Source: Prosthecobacter debontii | GTDB lineage: Bacteria; Verrucomicrobiota; Verrucomicrobiia; Chthoniobacterales; Chthoniobacteraceae | Length of the DNA: 46,747 bases | Direction: 5' to 3' | NCBI GenBank assembly: GCA_945905735.1 | Contig: CAMDQC010000022.1 | Location: 1 to 46,747 of the forward strand | Shown: positions 8,299 through 18,000 of the stretch, piece by piece | How the letters are laid out: each line of letters opens with the position of its first letter | Numbering within the stretch: the first letter of the stretch is position 1 | Notes under the pieces: generated by a model | Told to the model about the DNA's origin: nothing | Databases searched by the model: none | What the model saw: only the letters and a program-made list of their open reading frames with translations | Position numbers and translations under genes: made by a program

Positions 8299-9924
8299 AT
8301 GCCCGCATCCATCCAACTCCTCGACCCGACCGATAACGCCGTCGTCGCACTCCGCGCGGTTGCCGCTGGCGAGACCGTGGAAGCGTGGACACTCCTCACC
8401 GCCGTCCCAGCGAAACACAAATTCGCCGCCGAGCCGCTGCCCGCTGGGAGCGACGTGCGCATGTATGGCACCATCGCCGGGCGCACCACGCGCGACGTGC
8501 AGCGCGGCGAACTCCTCACACGCGAAAACACCACCCACGCCGTCGCCGCGCCCGAGATTCGCGGGCAGCGTTCTCGTTGGAAAATGCCCGATGTCTCGCG
8601 CTGGAAAGGCCGCACCTTCGACGGCTACCGTCGCGCCGACGGACGCTGCGGCACGGCGAACTACTGGGTCGTTCTCCCGATGGTCTTTTGCGAAAACCGC
8701 AACGTGGACGTGATGCGCGAAGCCCTCACCAAAGGGCTCGGCTACGCCATCACCACGCCCTACACCGAATTCGTCGCGCAGCTCGCCAGCGCCCACAGAA
8801 GCGGCAGCGCGCTCGACTCCGTGCAACTAGCCGCTAGCGGCGAAACACAGCGCGTCTTCCCCGGCGTGGATGGCGTGAAATTCCTCACCCACGCCATGGG
8901 CTGCGGCGGCACCCGGCAAGACGCCCGCGCCCTCTGCGGCCTCCTCGCCGGATACATCGCGCACCCGAACGTCGCCGGGGCCACCGTCCTCAGCCTCGGC
9001 TGTGAGAATGCCCAAAGCTCCATCCTCCGCGAAGAGCTTGCGCGCCGCCAGCCCAGCGGCACCAAGCCCGTCCTCTTCTTCGAGCAACAGCGCGCCGCCA
9101 GCGAGCAAAGCCTCATCGCCACCGCCCTCCGCGAAACCATCCGTGGCATCGCTGCCGCGAACGATCTCCGCCGCGAACCGTGCCCGCTTTCCGAGCTAGT
9201 CCTCGGGCTGAAATGCGGCGGCAGCGACGGCTTCTCCGGCATCTCCGCGAACCCCGCGCTCGGCCACTGCTCCGACCTCCTCTGCGCCCTCGGCGGCAGC
9301 GGCGTCCTCTGCGAATTCCCCGAGCTGTGCGGCGCAGAACAATGGCTCTGCGACCGCTGCGAAGACCCCGCCCTCGCCGAAAAGTTCCTCGATTTAATGA
9401 CCCGCTACGACGCCCGCGCTCGCGAAGTCGGCAGCGGCTTCGAGATGAATCCATCGCCCGGCAACATCCGCGATGGACTCATCACCGACGCTATGAAAAG
9501 CCTCGGCGCAGCCCGCAAAAGCGGCACCGCCCCCATCGCCGACGTGCTCGACTACCCCGAGCTCGTCGCCCGTCGCGGCGGCGTCACCCTCCTCTGCACC
9601 CCCGGCAACGACGTAGAAGCGACCACCGCCCTCACCGGCTCCGGCTGCAACCTCATCGTCTTCACCACCGGCCTTGGCACGCCCACCGGCAACCCCATCT
9701 GCCCCGTCGTAAAAATGAGCACCAACACCGACCTCACCACGCGGATGCCCGACCTCATCGACTTCGACGCCGGCCCTATCATCCACGGAAAAGAGACCAT
9801 CGCCACGGCTGGCGAGCGCCTTCTAGACACCCTCATCGAAGTCGCCAGCGGGCGCATCACCACAGCATCCACGCGCCTTGCCCAAGACGACTTCCTCCCG
9901 TGGAAACGCGGCGTCTCGCTGTAG
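8299..9924 (+). CDS. UxaA family altronate/galactarate-type dehydratase
   Basis: Dehydratase of the D-galactarate dehydratase / altronate hydrolase family, which removes water from a sugar acid to give a 2-keto-3-deoxy acid for central metabolism. The 541 residues combine an N-terminal SAF domain (about 10-85, with AVAAGETVEAW and a LLTRENTTHAV segment) and the catalytic part from about 110, containing DGRCGTANYWVV, a Cys/Gly stretch MGCGGTRQDAR, LGCENAQ, LGLKCGGSDGFSGI and the C-terminal FTTGLGTPTGNPICPVVK. Single-chain SAF plus catalytic fusion is the usual form of altronate dehydratase. The start lies 12 nt after the hairpin-repeat element. The substrate could be altronate, galactarate or a related uronate product. 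No other uronate genes (uxaB, uxaC, kdgK) lie within the window. Confidence 0.85.
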   Translation: MPASIQLLDPTDNAVVALRAVAAGETVEAWTLLTAVPAKHKFAAEPLPAGSDVRMYGTIAGRTTRDVQRGELLTRENTTHAVAAPEIRGQRSRWKMPDVSRWKGRTFDGYRRADGRCGTANYWVVLPMVFCENRNVDVMREALTKGLGYAITTPYTEFVAQLASAHRSGSALDSVQLAASGETQRVFPGVDGVKFLTHAMGCGGTRQDARALCGLLAGYIAHPNVAGATVLSLGCENAQSSILREELARRQPSGTKPVLFFEQQRAASEQSLIATALRETIRGIAAANDLRREPCPLSELVLGLKCGGSDGFSGISANPALGHCSDLLCALGGSGVLCEFPELCGAEQWLCDRCEDPALAEKFLDLMTRYDARAREVGSGFEMNPSPGNIRDGLITDAMKSLGAARKSGTAPIADVLDYPELVARRGGVTLLCTPGNDVEATTALTGSGCNLIVFTTGLGTPTGNPICPVVKMSTNTDLTTRMPDLIDFDAGPIIHGKETIATAGERLLDTLIEVASGRITTASTRLAQDDFLPWKRGVSL

Positions 9925-9945
9925 AAAACACTCGCCGTCCGCGCA

Positions 9946-10053
9946 TCACGCCAGCGCGTCGCGGAAATACTTGAGGGTAAATGCCATGGCCACATCTTCG
10001 ACCCCTACGGCCTCCCGCTGTCGTAAATCGTGCGCACTTGACGAATCCGACGC
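9946..10053 (-). pseudogene. Short orphan coding fragment (C-terminal remnant?)
   Basis: On the minus strand a frame between two stop codons (35 codons) ends in GVEDVAMAFTLKYFRDALA followed by TGA. The amphipathic protein-like ending, in a 191-nt spacer with no full gene, suggests the 3' end of a lost gene. No start codon with room for a domain exists and I do not recognise the parent family. It could also be chance coding-like composition. Confidence 0.25.
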
Positions 10054-10115
10054 TCAGACGGCTGCAAATCGCCCGCCTACGGTTACGGGCGGTGGTGGGT
10101 TTATCGGACGCCTTT

Positions 10116-11261
10116 ATGCACACCCGTCACATCCTCACTCTCATCGCCGCGCTCGCGGTGCCGTCATCGCTTTTCGCCGAACAGCCGGCGTCCGTCGCGT
10201 CTTTGCTCCAGCCTTTTGTGGAGAAGCACGAACTCGCGGGAGCCGTGGCGCTCGTGGCCGATAAAGACAAGGTGCTCGCCGTGGAGACGGTCGGGTTCGC
10301 AGATGTCGCCGCCGGGAAAAAGATGGCCGCAGATTCTGTCTTTTGGATCGCCTCGCAGTCGAAACCCATCACCGCCGTCGCCGTGATGATGCTTGTGGAT
10401 GAAAAGAAAATCGCCCTCGACGATCCGGTGGAGAAATACCTTCCCGAGTTTCGCGGCCAGATGGTCATCGCGGAAAAGGACGACGCCCACGTTTTGCTAA
10501 AGAAACCGTCGCATCCCGTCACCATTCGCGAGACGCTCAATCACATGAGCGGGATGCCGTTTCAATCCGCCATCGAAAAGCCGACGCTCGACGGACTCCC
10601 GCTCTCCGCAGCGGTGCGCAGTTACGCGATGACGCCGCTCCAGACCGAGCCCGGAACGAAGTATCAATACTCCAACGCCGGCATCAACACAGCGGCCCGC
10701 GTCCTCGAAGTGGTGAGCGGGATGAAGTATGAGGACTTCATGCAGAAGCGTCTGTTCGAACCGCTCGGGATGAAGGATACGACGTTCTGGCTCAGCGAGG
10801 AACAGAACGCGCGTGTGGCCAAATCGTACCGCCCGAACAAGGAGAAAACCAACCTCGAAGAATTCCCAGTGAGCCAGCTGATCTATCCGCTCACCGATCG
10901 CACGCATCGCTTCCCGATGCCCGCCGGCGGTCTGTTTTCCACGGCGCAGGACACGGCGCTTTTCTGCCGCATGATGCTCAACGGCGGCGAACTCAACGGG
11001 CGGCGCTACCTCAGCGAGGCCTCGTTCAAAGAAATCACAAAACGCCAAACCCCCGACACGGTAAAGGACAGCTACGGTCTCGGCCATGCGGTCGGCGGAG
11101 ACTTCTTCGGCCACGGCGGCGCGCACGCGACCAACATGGAAGTCCGCCCCGGCAAAGGCATCACCATCGTTTGGATGGTGCAGCACGGAGGCTTCCCCGG
11201 CGACGGCGGAAAAGCGCAGGGTGTGTTCAAGAATTGGGCGCTGGAGCGGTTCGGGAAGTAA
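10116..11261 (+). CDS. Exported serine hydrolase, beta-lactamase class C/esterase family
   Basis: Penicillin-binding-protein-like serine hydrolase (Beta-lactamase family, which includes esterases and D-aminopeptidases). The ATG at 10116 places a signal peptide first (MHTRHILTLIAALAVPSSLFA); upstream in-frame sequence is not protein-like. Of 381 residues, the catalytic SxxK is S80-Q-S-K83, the tyrosine motif is YSN within KYQYSNAGIN near residue 187, and a HGG replaces the KTG triad near the C terminus (FFGHGGAHATN). The length fits the family. The substrate is unknown; with sulfatase and sialidase-like neighbours an esterase acting on polymer side groups is as likely as a cell-wall enzyme. 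After its TAA the same frame stays open for 49 codons (see next entry). Confidence 0.86.
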   Translation: MHTRHILTLIAALAVPSSLFAEQPASVASLLQPFVEKHELAGAVALVADKDKVLAVETVGFADVAAGKKMAADSVFWIASQSKPITAVAVMMLVDEKKIALDDPVEKYLPEFRGQMVIAEKDDAHVLLKKPSHPVTIRETLNHMSGMPFQSAIEKPTLDGLPLSAAVRSYAMTPLQTEPGTKYQYSNAGINTAARVLEVVSGMKYEDFMQKRLFEPLGMKDTTFWLSEEQNARVAKSYRPNKEKTNLEEFPVSQLIYPLTDRTHRFPMPAGGLFSTAQDTALFCRMMLNGGELNGRRYLSEASFKEITKRQTPDTVKDSYGLGHAVGGDFFGHGGAHATNMEVRPGKGITIVWMVQHGGFPGDGGKAQGVFKNWALERFGK

Positions 11262-11411
11262 GCACGCACGGTGCGGCATCCATTCAGGCCGCAGCGTGGA
11301 CTTGCAAGTAATGCTCCGCCGTTTACCGTGACGGAAGTCGCGCCCATCCCGTTGCCGGACGGCAGCGGAATCGCGTGGTGGATCAAAGTGCGGCGCGAAA
11401 AGGGACCGTAG
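11262..11411 (+). pseudogene. In-frame coding remnant after the serine hydrolase stop
   Basis: Directly after the TAA of the serine hydrolase the same frame continues for 49 codons to TAG at 11409-11411. The last 28 residues look like real protein: they contain PPFTVTEVAPIPLPDGSG and then IAWWIKVRREKGP. No start codon precedes it in a sensible position. It may be the tail of a deleted gene or, less likely, a C-terminal extension lost by a stop mutation. The parent family is not recognised. The rest of the 274-nt spacer before the sulfatase shows nothing I can name. Confidence 0.3.
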
Positions 11412-11535
11412 GGTCATTACTTACCAGGAGTTGCGGCCTTTGCGCTCCGCAAATTCCAGTAAGCAGTGAGCAACGAAGGATTTCTCTCGGATTGCCATAG
11501 CCTGCCGCGCCGCGTGACACTCCCTGAAAACCGCA

Positions 11536-12897
11536 ATGAATCGCCTCGCTCTTCTCTCGCTCCTGCTCAGTCCACTCGCCACGCTCTTCGCCGCCGATGC
11601 GCCGAAGCCGAGCATCGTCTATTTCCTCATCGACGATCTCGGCTACGCCGACTGTGGGTTCAATGGCGGGAAGAATATCCGCACGCCGAATATCGACAAG
11701 CTCGCGAAGGCGGGCGCGGTGTTGGAATCGTTTTATGTGCAGCCGGTTTGCTCGCCGACGCGCGCCGCGCTGCTCACCGGGCGCTACGCCACGCATACCG
11801 GCGTCTATACGGTCGTGCGGCCGGGCGCTCCGTGGGGATTGCCGCTGTCCGAGCGCACGTTGCCGCAGGCGTTGCGCGAGGCGGGCTACACCACGGCGAT
11901 TTGCGGGAAGTGGCACCTCGGCGAGTTTCAGCCCGAGTACACACCCACGCATCGCGGCTTCGACCAGCAATACGGCCACATGTTCGGGATGCTCGACTAC
12001 TTTACGAAAATGCGCGGCGATCAGCGCGACTGGTATCGCAACGACAAGCCGTCCGCCGATGACGGCTACACGACGCATCTCGTCGCGAAGGAGGCGCGCC
12101 GCATCATCGCGGAGAAGCCTGCGGACAAGCCGCTGTTTCTCTACGTCCCGTTCAACGGAATCCACAGCCCGAATCAAGTGCCGGAAAGTTACAAGGAGCC
12201 CTATAAATCCCTCCCCGAGCCGCGCCGGACGATTGCGGGAATGCTCGCGGCAGTGGATGAGGCAATCGGGCAAATCACGGCGGCGCTGGATGAGAAAGGG
12301 CTGCGGAAAGACACGCTCATCATTTTCTCCAGCGACAACGGCGGCCCCGGCCCCGGCAGGACGACGATGAATACGCCGCTCCGCGCAGGGAAGGGGACTA
12401 TCTACGAAGGCGGCATACGCGTGGCTGCGTTCGCAAATTGGCCGGGGAAGATCGCCGCCGACACCCGCATCAAAGAGCCGATGCACGCTGTGGACTGGTA
12501 TCCCACTTTGCTGAAACTCGCCGGCGCTTCGGTGGACCAAAAACTCCCACCCGACGGCTTGGACATCTGGCCCGTGCTCACGCAAGGCGCGAAGTCCCCG
12601 CACGATGCGCTGCTGCTGCACGGCACCTCTCTCGGGAAAGCTGCGATTCGCATGGGCGACTGGAAACTCCTGCTCAACGCCAGCGAGAAAGACGCCGAGG
12701 AAGTCCCCGCCGACGATGCGAAAGCCACGGGATCGGTGGAGCTCTACAACCTCGCCGACGACATCGCCGAGTCGAAGAACCTCGCCGCTTCACAGCCCGA
12801 AAAAGTGAAGGAGCTCCGCACTCGCCTTGCATCATTTCTGAAGGGCGCGGTGCCTCCCGGACAGGATGCCGCCGCGAAACGCAAAGCCGCGAAATAG
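11536..12897 (+). CDS. Exported sulfatase (arylsulfatase family, S1)
   Basis: Formylglycine-dependent sulfatase that hydrolyses sulfate esters, probably from sulfated polysaccharide, outside the cytoplasm. The 453 residues start with a signal peptide (LALLSLLLSPLATLFAADA). The calcium-binding DD pair is at 33-34 (LIDDLGYAD). The modification signature C72-S-P-T-R with ALLTGR after it marks Cys72 as the residue converted to formylglycine. Further active-site pieces are GKWHLG near 122 and FSSDNGG near 273. No maturase (anSME or FGE) lies in the window, so it must be supplied elsewhere. The next gene starts at the base after its stop codon, indicating co-transcription with the papain-like peptidase. 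Confidence 0.94.
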   Translation: MNRLALLSLLLSPLATLFAADAPKPSIVYFLIDDLGYADCGFNGGKNIRTPNIDKLAKAGAVLESFYVQPVCSPTRAALLTGRYATHTGVYTVVRPGAPWGLPLSERTLPQALREAGYTTAICGKWHLGEFQPEYTPTHRGFDQQYGHMFGMLDYFTKMRGDQRDWYRNDKPSADDGYTTHLVAKEARRIIAEKPADKPLFLYVPFNGIHSPNQVPESYKEPYKSLPEPRRTIAGMLAAVDEAIGQITAALDEKGLRKDTLIIFSSDNGGPGPGRTTMNTPLRAGKGTIYEGGIRVAAFANWPGKIAADTRIKEPMHAVDWYPTLLKLAGASVDQKLPPDGLDIWPVLTQGAKSPHDALLLHGTSLGKAAIRMGDWKLLLNASEKDAEEVPADDAKATGSVELYNLADDIAESKNLAASQPEKVKELRTRLASFLKGAVPPGQDAAAKRKAAK

Positions 12898-13851
12898 ATG
12901 TCGGCCCGCGCTGCAATGAAAGCGGCTTTGTTCCTCGCATCGCTGTGTTGGTTCATCTTCCGCGCTTCCGCCACGGAGCCTGCGGATGCGAATGATATCC
13001 GTGATCGCGGTGCAGCTCACCTCGCGGAACTCACCGCGCAGCCTTGGCTCGCGGAATGGAAAGGCTCGAAGCTCGAAGACATCCGCCTTGTCGAACAAAA
13101 GAAAGACCTCACGTGGCCCACTGGCTTGCCTTCCGCGTGGTGGGCAAAAATCACGCATTCGGATAAGGGCACCGGCTACCTTGCATGGGACTCCGGCGGC
13201 GATGGAAAGATCATCGAGTTCGCGTTCGACGCCGCGATTGCCGTGGACGCGCCCAACGCGAAGACGCTCCAGGGCGTGCCCGCGCTCCAGCAATTTGCCA
13301 TCCCGCAAAAAGACGGGAGCGCCATCGCATCGGGCTGCGTCCCGACTTCTGCGGCGAGCGTGCTCGGTTTCTGGATCGAGCGTGATTATCCGCAATGGCG
13401 CGGCGATGCCGGTGCCGCTCCGCTCCAAGCACTCACCAAGCGCATTCGCGCGCGGCTAAACATGCAGGCCATCCCCGACAAAGACGGATACACCGACGAC
13501 GCAATGACGCTCGCGGGCGCAATGCCCGACGAACTCGCTCAGGCCATCCAGACTGACGCCGACGAACACCGCGTGCCCATACGGAGCAGCGTGAGCCGGT
13601 TTCGCTACGAGGCGTTGCAGACCGAAATCAGCGCAGGTCGTCCGGTGCTTCTGTCATGCATTGTCCGTCTCCCGCACAAGCCCCAGCTCTCGTGGGGGCA
13701 CGAAGTCGCCGGGGTCGGCTGGGCCAAGCTCGGCGAGGTCCGGTTCGTCGGAATCCTGGATAATTTCTACCCCGTGAAAAACCCCGCAACCATTCGCTGG
13801 CTGCGCTCCGACGCGTTCGATTCGCTCATCACCATCAGCCCTGCGCCTTAG
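12898..13851 (+). CDS. Exported C39-like papain-fold cysteine peptidase family protein
   Basis: Predicted peptidase_C39_2-type (papain-fold) protein, exported. Reading from 12898 gives 317 residues; the ATG at 12916 is equally plausible because it starts a cleaner signal peptide (MKAALFLASLCWFIFRASA). A first domain (about 30-130) is unassigned. The catalytic-looking triad is Cys147 (SGCVPTSAASVLGFW), His268 (SWGHEVAGVGW) and Asp288 (GILDNFYP), in the order expected of the fold. Cleavage activity is inferred, not shown; such proteins sometimes act as binding modules. It follows the sulfatase with no spacer and shares a 4-nt tail-to-tail overlap with mutY. Confidence 0.68.
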   Translation: MSARAAMKAALFLASLCWFIFRASATEPADANDIRDRGAAHLAELTAQPWLAEWKGSKLEDIRLVEQKKDLTWPTGLPSAWWAKITHSDKGTGYLAWDSGGDGKIIEFAFDAAIAVDAPNAKTLQGVPALQQFAIPQKDGSAIASGCVPTSAASVLGFWIERDYPQWRGDAGAAPLQALTKRIRARLNMQAIPDKDGYTDDAMTLAGAMPDELAQAIQTDADEHRVPIRSSVSRFRYEALQTEISAGRPVLLSCIVRLPHKPQLSWGHEVAGVGWAKLGEVRFVGILDNFYPVKNPATIRWLRSDAFDSLITISPAP

Positions 13852-14852
13852 CTGCTTTGGGCGCGGCGGATTTCTATGATCGCGCGACGGTGAGGCGCGG
13901 TCATGGGCAGGGCGTCGAGTGAGTCGAGAAGGTGCCATGCTTGCTGTGCGGCCAGCTTCACTGGGGCGGGCGCTTTGTGGACGTGAAGGGAGACTCGGTG
14001 ATGAGTAAACGGATACTCGCTTGAAAATATCGGGATGCCTTTCGGCGTCGCGGCGAGCTGCGGGAGCTTCCACATGCCATTCCAGCGAGCCCCCGTTTGG
14101 ATTTCCAAAAGGATGCGCCCTTTCCCGGTGATCCATCCACAGTGCTCCACGAGTTCCGCGCGCTTTTGGCGGGGTTTTTTCGCAGGCAGATTCGCCGCCG
14201 TACCCGCAGCGTGGCCCCGACAATGCGCGCGCACGGGACATTCCCCACAGCGCGGTGAGCGAGGAACGCAAAGGATCGCGCCGAGTTCCATGAGCGCGCC
14301 GTTGAAAAGCCCCGGGCTTTTCTTTGGGACGAGTCGCGTAGCCTCAGACCAAAGGGCGGCCTGGCCTCTCGTGGAATCAATCGGCTCCCGTAAATCGAGC
14401 AGTCGTGACAGCACCCGAGCCACGTTCGCATCCACAAGGGGTTCCGGGAGATCGAATGCAAAACTCGCCACTGCGCCCGCCGTGTATCGCCCGACGCCGG
14501 GCAGCGCTCGAATCGCCGCCGCTTCGGCGGGGAGGGAGCCGCCGTGCAGCGCCACGACGCTTTGCGCTGCCCGGTGCAAATTCCGAGCGCGGCTGTAGTA
14601 GCCAAGGCCTTGCCAAAGCGACAGCACCTCCTGCTCGCCTGCCGCAGCGAGCGTCGCGAAGTCTGGAAACCGCGCGAGCCAGCGCTCGAAATACGGAATC
14701 ACCGTCGCGACCTGTGTTTGCTGGAGCATGAACTCCGAAACGAGAATCGCGTAGGGATCGCGGGTTTCGCGCCACGGGAGTTCACGTTTCGCTTTGGCGA
14801 ACCAAGCGGTGATGTCCCGCTGAATGCTGTTCTTGTTGTTTGTCGGAGCCAC
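13848..14852 (-). CDS. mutY: A/G-specific adenine glycosylase MutY
   Basis: Removes adenine mispaired with 8-oxoguanine, the last barrier of the GO repair system. The 334-residue protein (GTG start at 14852) shows the catalytic acid E40 (SEFMLQQTQV), a helix-hairpin-helix ending LPGVGRYTAGAV at 117-128, the catalytic D141 (VDANVARVLSR) and the 4Fe-4S loop C195-x6-C202-x2-C205-x5-C211. The C-terminal half (about 225-325) is the NUDIX-like 8-oxoG recognition domain with a FTHHRVSLHVH segment in the place of the family FSH loop. The length and domain order are normal. The gene is convergent with the C39-like gene and overlaps it by 4 nt. No Shine-Dalgarno is visible before the GTG. Confidence 0.95.
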   Translation of the reverse strand: MAPTNNKNSIQRDITAWFAKAKRELPWRETRDPYAILVSEFMLQQTQVATVIPYFERWLARFPDFATLAAAGEQEVLSLWQGLGYYSRARNLHRAAQSVVALHGGSLPAEAAAIRALPGVGRYTAGAVASFAFDLPEPLVDANVARVLSRLLDLREPIDSTRGQAALWSEATRLVPKKSPGLFNGALMELGAILCVPRSPRCGECPVRAHCRGHAAGTAANLPAKKPRQKRAELVEHCGWITGKGRILLEIQTGARWNGMWKLPQLAATPKGIPIFSSEYPFTHHRVSLHVHKAPAPVKLAAQQAWHLLDSLDALPMTAPHRRAIIEIRRAQSS

Positions 14853-14963
14853 AGTCGAGAATGGAGAAGGAGAGGTAGCAGTCGGTTCTCCGTTTGGGCA
14901 AACGAATGTATCGGCTGTAGTTTATCGAGATTCTGTCCGTCGAGCGGCTGAGAAGTCTCCATT

Positions 14964-15022
14964 GACGCCGTCGGTGTGGGCGTCGAATAGTCAGGCATCC
15001 GCACGGTGACGGCACGGATGCC
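14964..15022. promoter_or_regulatory. Two inverted repeats in the mutY / CotH divergent spacer
   Basis: In the 206-nt region between the divergent mutY and CotH-family genes, GACGCC (14964-14969) pairs with GGCGTC (14979-14984), and GGCATCCG (14994-15001) pairs exactly with CGGATGCC (15015-15022) across a 13-nt loop. The second palindrome ends 36 nt before the CotH start. It could be a regulator site or a 5' leader hairpin. Only the symmetry is seen; function is a guess. Confidence 0.3.
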
Positions 15023-15058
15023 ACGAACCTCTCCGAACGCAAACAACAACTTACCCGA

Positions 15059-18000
15059 ATGAATCTCACGTCGCGACTCCTGATCCTCATACTCCTGTGT
15101 GCCGCATTTCCGGTTCAGGCTCAATTGGTGAACGTCGCGCAGGGAAAGCCTACCACGGGGGATACCGCGTTTGGATTTCTGACTTCGAACGGCGTAGATG
15201 GAACGATTTCCACATTCACCCACGCGGACAATACGAGTGCGACTCCGAGCAATCCGTACTGGCAGGTGGACCTGACGCAGAACTACGGCCTCACGAGGCT
15301 CGAAATCACCGACCGCTCCGATGGCTGTTGCTCGCCGAACCGGCTGAATGGCTCCGAGATTCGTGTGTATGACGCGAACAACATGCAGATCGGTGCGACG
15401 ATTCCCATCGTGGGTCTGAGCACGCCGAGTAGCTCACAGACGCTTGTTTTCACAAATGGAGCCACGGGTTGGCCGGGGGCGCGGCGCATCCGCATTGACG
15501 GGTATGTGCAGTATTTTCAGTTCGCGGAGTTTCGGGCGTTCACCGGGCAGCCGCTGCTGAATGCGAATCTCGCATTAAACGGCGTCGTGACGAGCTCCGG
15601 AGCTACGTGGCCGGGGCTTCCAGCGTCGAATCTGACCGACGGGAATCCCGCGACGTTTTCGCACCCCGCGGACGGTGCGCCGTTGGGTGCGTATTACACG
15701 GTGGACCTTGGCGCAACGTATGGCCTCGAACGGGTCGTTTTGTTTAACCGGACGGATTGTTGCCCCGAACGGCTCAGTAACTATCGAGTCCAACTTATGG
15801 CCGATAGCGCGGGCTCGCCCGGCGCGGTGAACTGGAGCGGGATCGTGCGAGGGGACGGCACGAACAGCGGTCAAGGCGGGAGCGACACCGTGCGCGTGAC
15901 CGATGGAGTCGGGGTGTTCTCCGGGCGGTTTATCCGCGTCACCGACCTTGCGAATCTCGCTTACAAACCGCAAATCGCCGAGATCGAAGCGTATGCTCCA
16001 GTGCCCGCAACGATCCGGTATTTCCTCACGAACGCTGGTAATATCGGCGGTCCCGGACTGCCTGCAAGCGCGACGCTTTCGTGGGTCGTGGAGAATGCGA
16101 CGAGCGTCTCGATTGGCGGCATCGGCACGGTGTCCGCGAGCGGCAGCACTGTCGTCGCGCCCGGAAGCGCGATTACCTACACACTCACCGCCACGCGCAC
16201 GAATGCAGCGAATGCCGTCGCGACCGTCACCATCGCAGTGAACGCTGCGGCGCTCGCGCCGCAGATTACGGAGTTCCAAGCGGCGGACGGAATCATTGAG
16301 GATGAAAACGGCGATCGTCCCGATTGGATCGAGCTGCAAAACCCGAACACCTTCACGCTGAACCTCGCGGGTTACACACTCACCGACTCGGCGCAGCTGC
16401 CTGCAAAATGGACGTTCCCGCTCGCAAACATTGCGCCCGGCGGATACGCGCTCGTTTACGCGTCGGGGAAAAACCGCGCCATCACAGGGTCGCCACTGCA
16501 CACGAATTTCTCGCTCACCGCATCCGGCGAATACCTCGCGCTTTCGGCTACGGGCGGCGGGTTCGTGCAGCGATTCCCCGCCGACTACCCGACGACTTTG
16601 CTTTTCCCCAAGCAATACGACCGCGTGACCTATGGTCTCACCGCTGGCGGCGCGACCAAGTATTTCAAGCCCGCCACTCCCGGTGCAGCCAACGGCACGA
16701 GCTACGACGGTGTTGCCGCCGACACGAGCTTCAGCGTGAAGCGCGGCATCTTCAGTACGCCCCAGAGTGTCACGATTACTTCCGCCACGGCGGGCGCGAC
16801 CATTCGCTATACGACCGATGGAGCCGAGCCGACGGAGACAAGCGGCACGATTTATACGACGCCGATTGCAATCACCACCACCACGATGCTGCGGGCCTTG
16901 GCGTACAAGACGAACTTCGCGCCGACGAATGTGGACACGAACACCTACATCTTCCCCGCCGCCGTGGTGGCCTCCCCGGTGATGAGCACGACGATCACTC
17001 AAGACCCGACGTACGGTCCGCAGATGGTCGCGGCGCTCACCGACCTGCCGAGCATTTCCGTGGTCACGCCCTCGTCGATCGTGAATGGCACGAGCGCGCT
17101 GTGTTCCTTTGAATACATCCCGGCCATCGGCGTGGGCGTTCAGGAAAATGCAGGCATCGAATTGTTTGGCGGCGCTTACACGAACTTCCAAAAGAAGAGC
17201 TTCCGTGTGGCATTCAAGGCCGACTATGGCGCGGCGAATATCGAAATCCCGAATCTCTTCACCAGCCACGCACGGGGCTGGAAACCCGTGGGGAAATTCG
17301 ACGCGCTGGAACTCCGCAGCGGCTCGCACGACATGGCGCAGCGCGGCTTCTACATGTCCAATATCTTCACCGATGGCACCATGCTCGACATGGGCGCGCT
17401 GAACCCGCACTCGCGCTTCGTTCACCTCTACCTGAACGGCTCTTACTGGGGCATGTATCACCTCCGCGAGCGTTGGGACGCTGACATGCACAGCGCCTAC
17501 CTCGGCGGGCCTTCGGGCGACTACGAATCCGTCAACGGCAACCTCAATGTCGGTGGCTGGGCCGAGCCCGGCGACGCCTACGACGGCGACGGCTCATCGT
17601 GGACGCGCGTGAAATCACTGCGTGCCAACTACGCGGGAGTCAGCCCGTATCTCGATGTCGCGCATTATGTCGATTACATGCTCATGTTCTGCTTCGGGAA
17701 AAGTGAGGACGAGTATCGCATCGTGAGTCCGAAGAACGCCGGGAGCGGATTTAAGTTCCTGCTCAACGACGCCGACGGCTACCTTGCCAGCTCGAACTAC
17801 ATCAACTCCGTCCCCAGCGACCGCATGGCCCTCCGCTCGAACCCGAATCCCGGGCGGCAAAATGGCGACGGTCCAGGCAGCATTTTCAGCCAGCTCTGGC
17901 AGCAAGGACATGCCGACTATAAGGTGCTCCTCGCCGATAGGATTCACCGCCATTTTTTCAACAGCGGTGCGCTCACACCTGCGGCGACCAACGCCCGACT

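Noticed and set aside
11383..12621. 412-codon minus-strand frame opposite the sulfatase
   Set aside because: Arg-rich shadow; the sulfatase with its CSPTR signature is on the plus strand.
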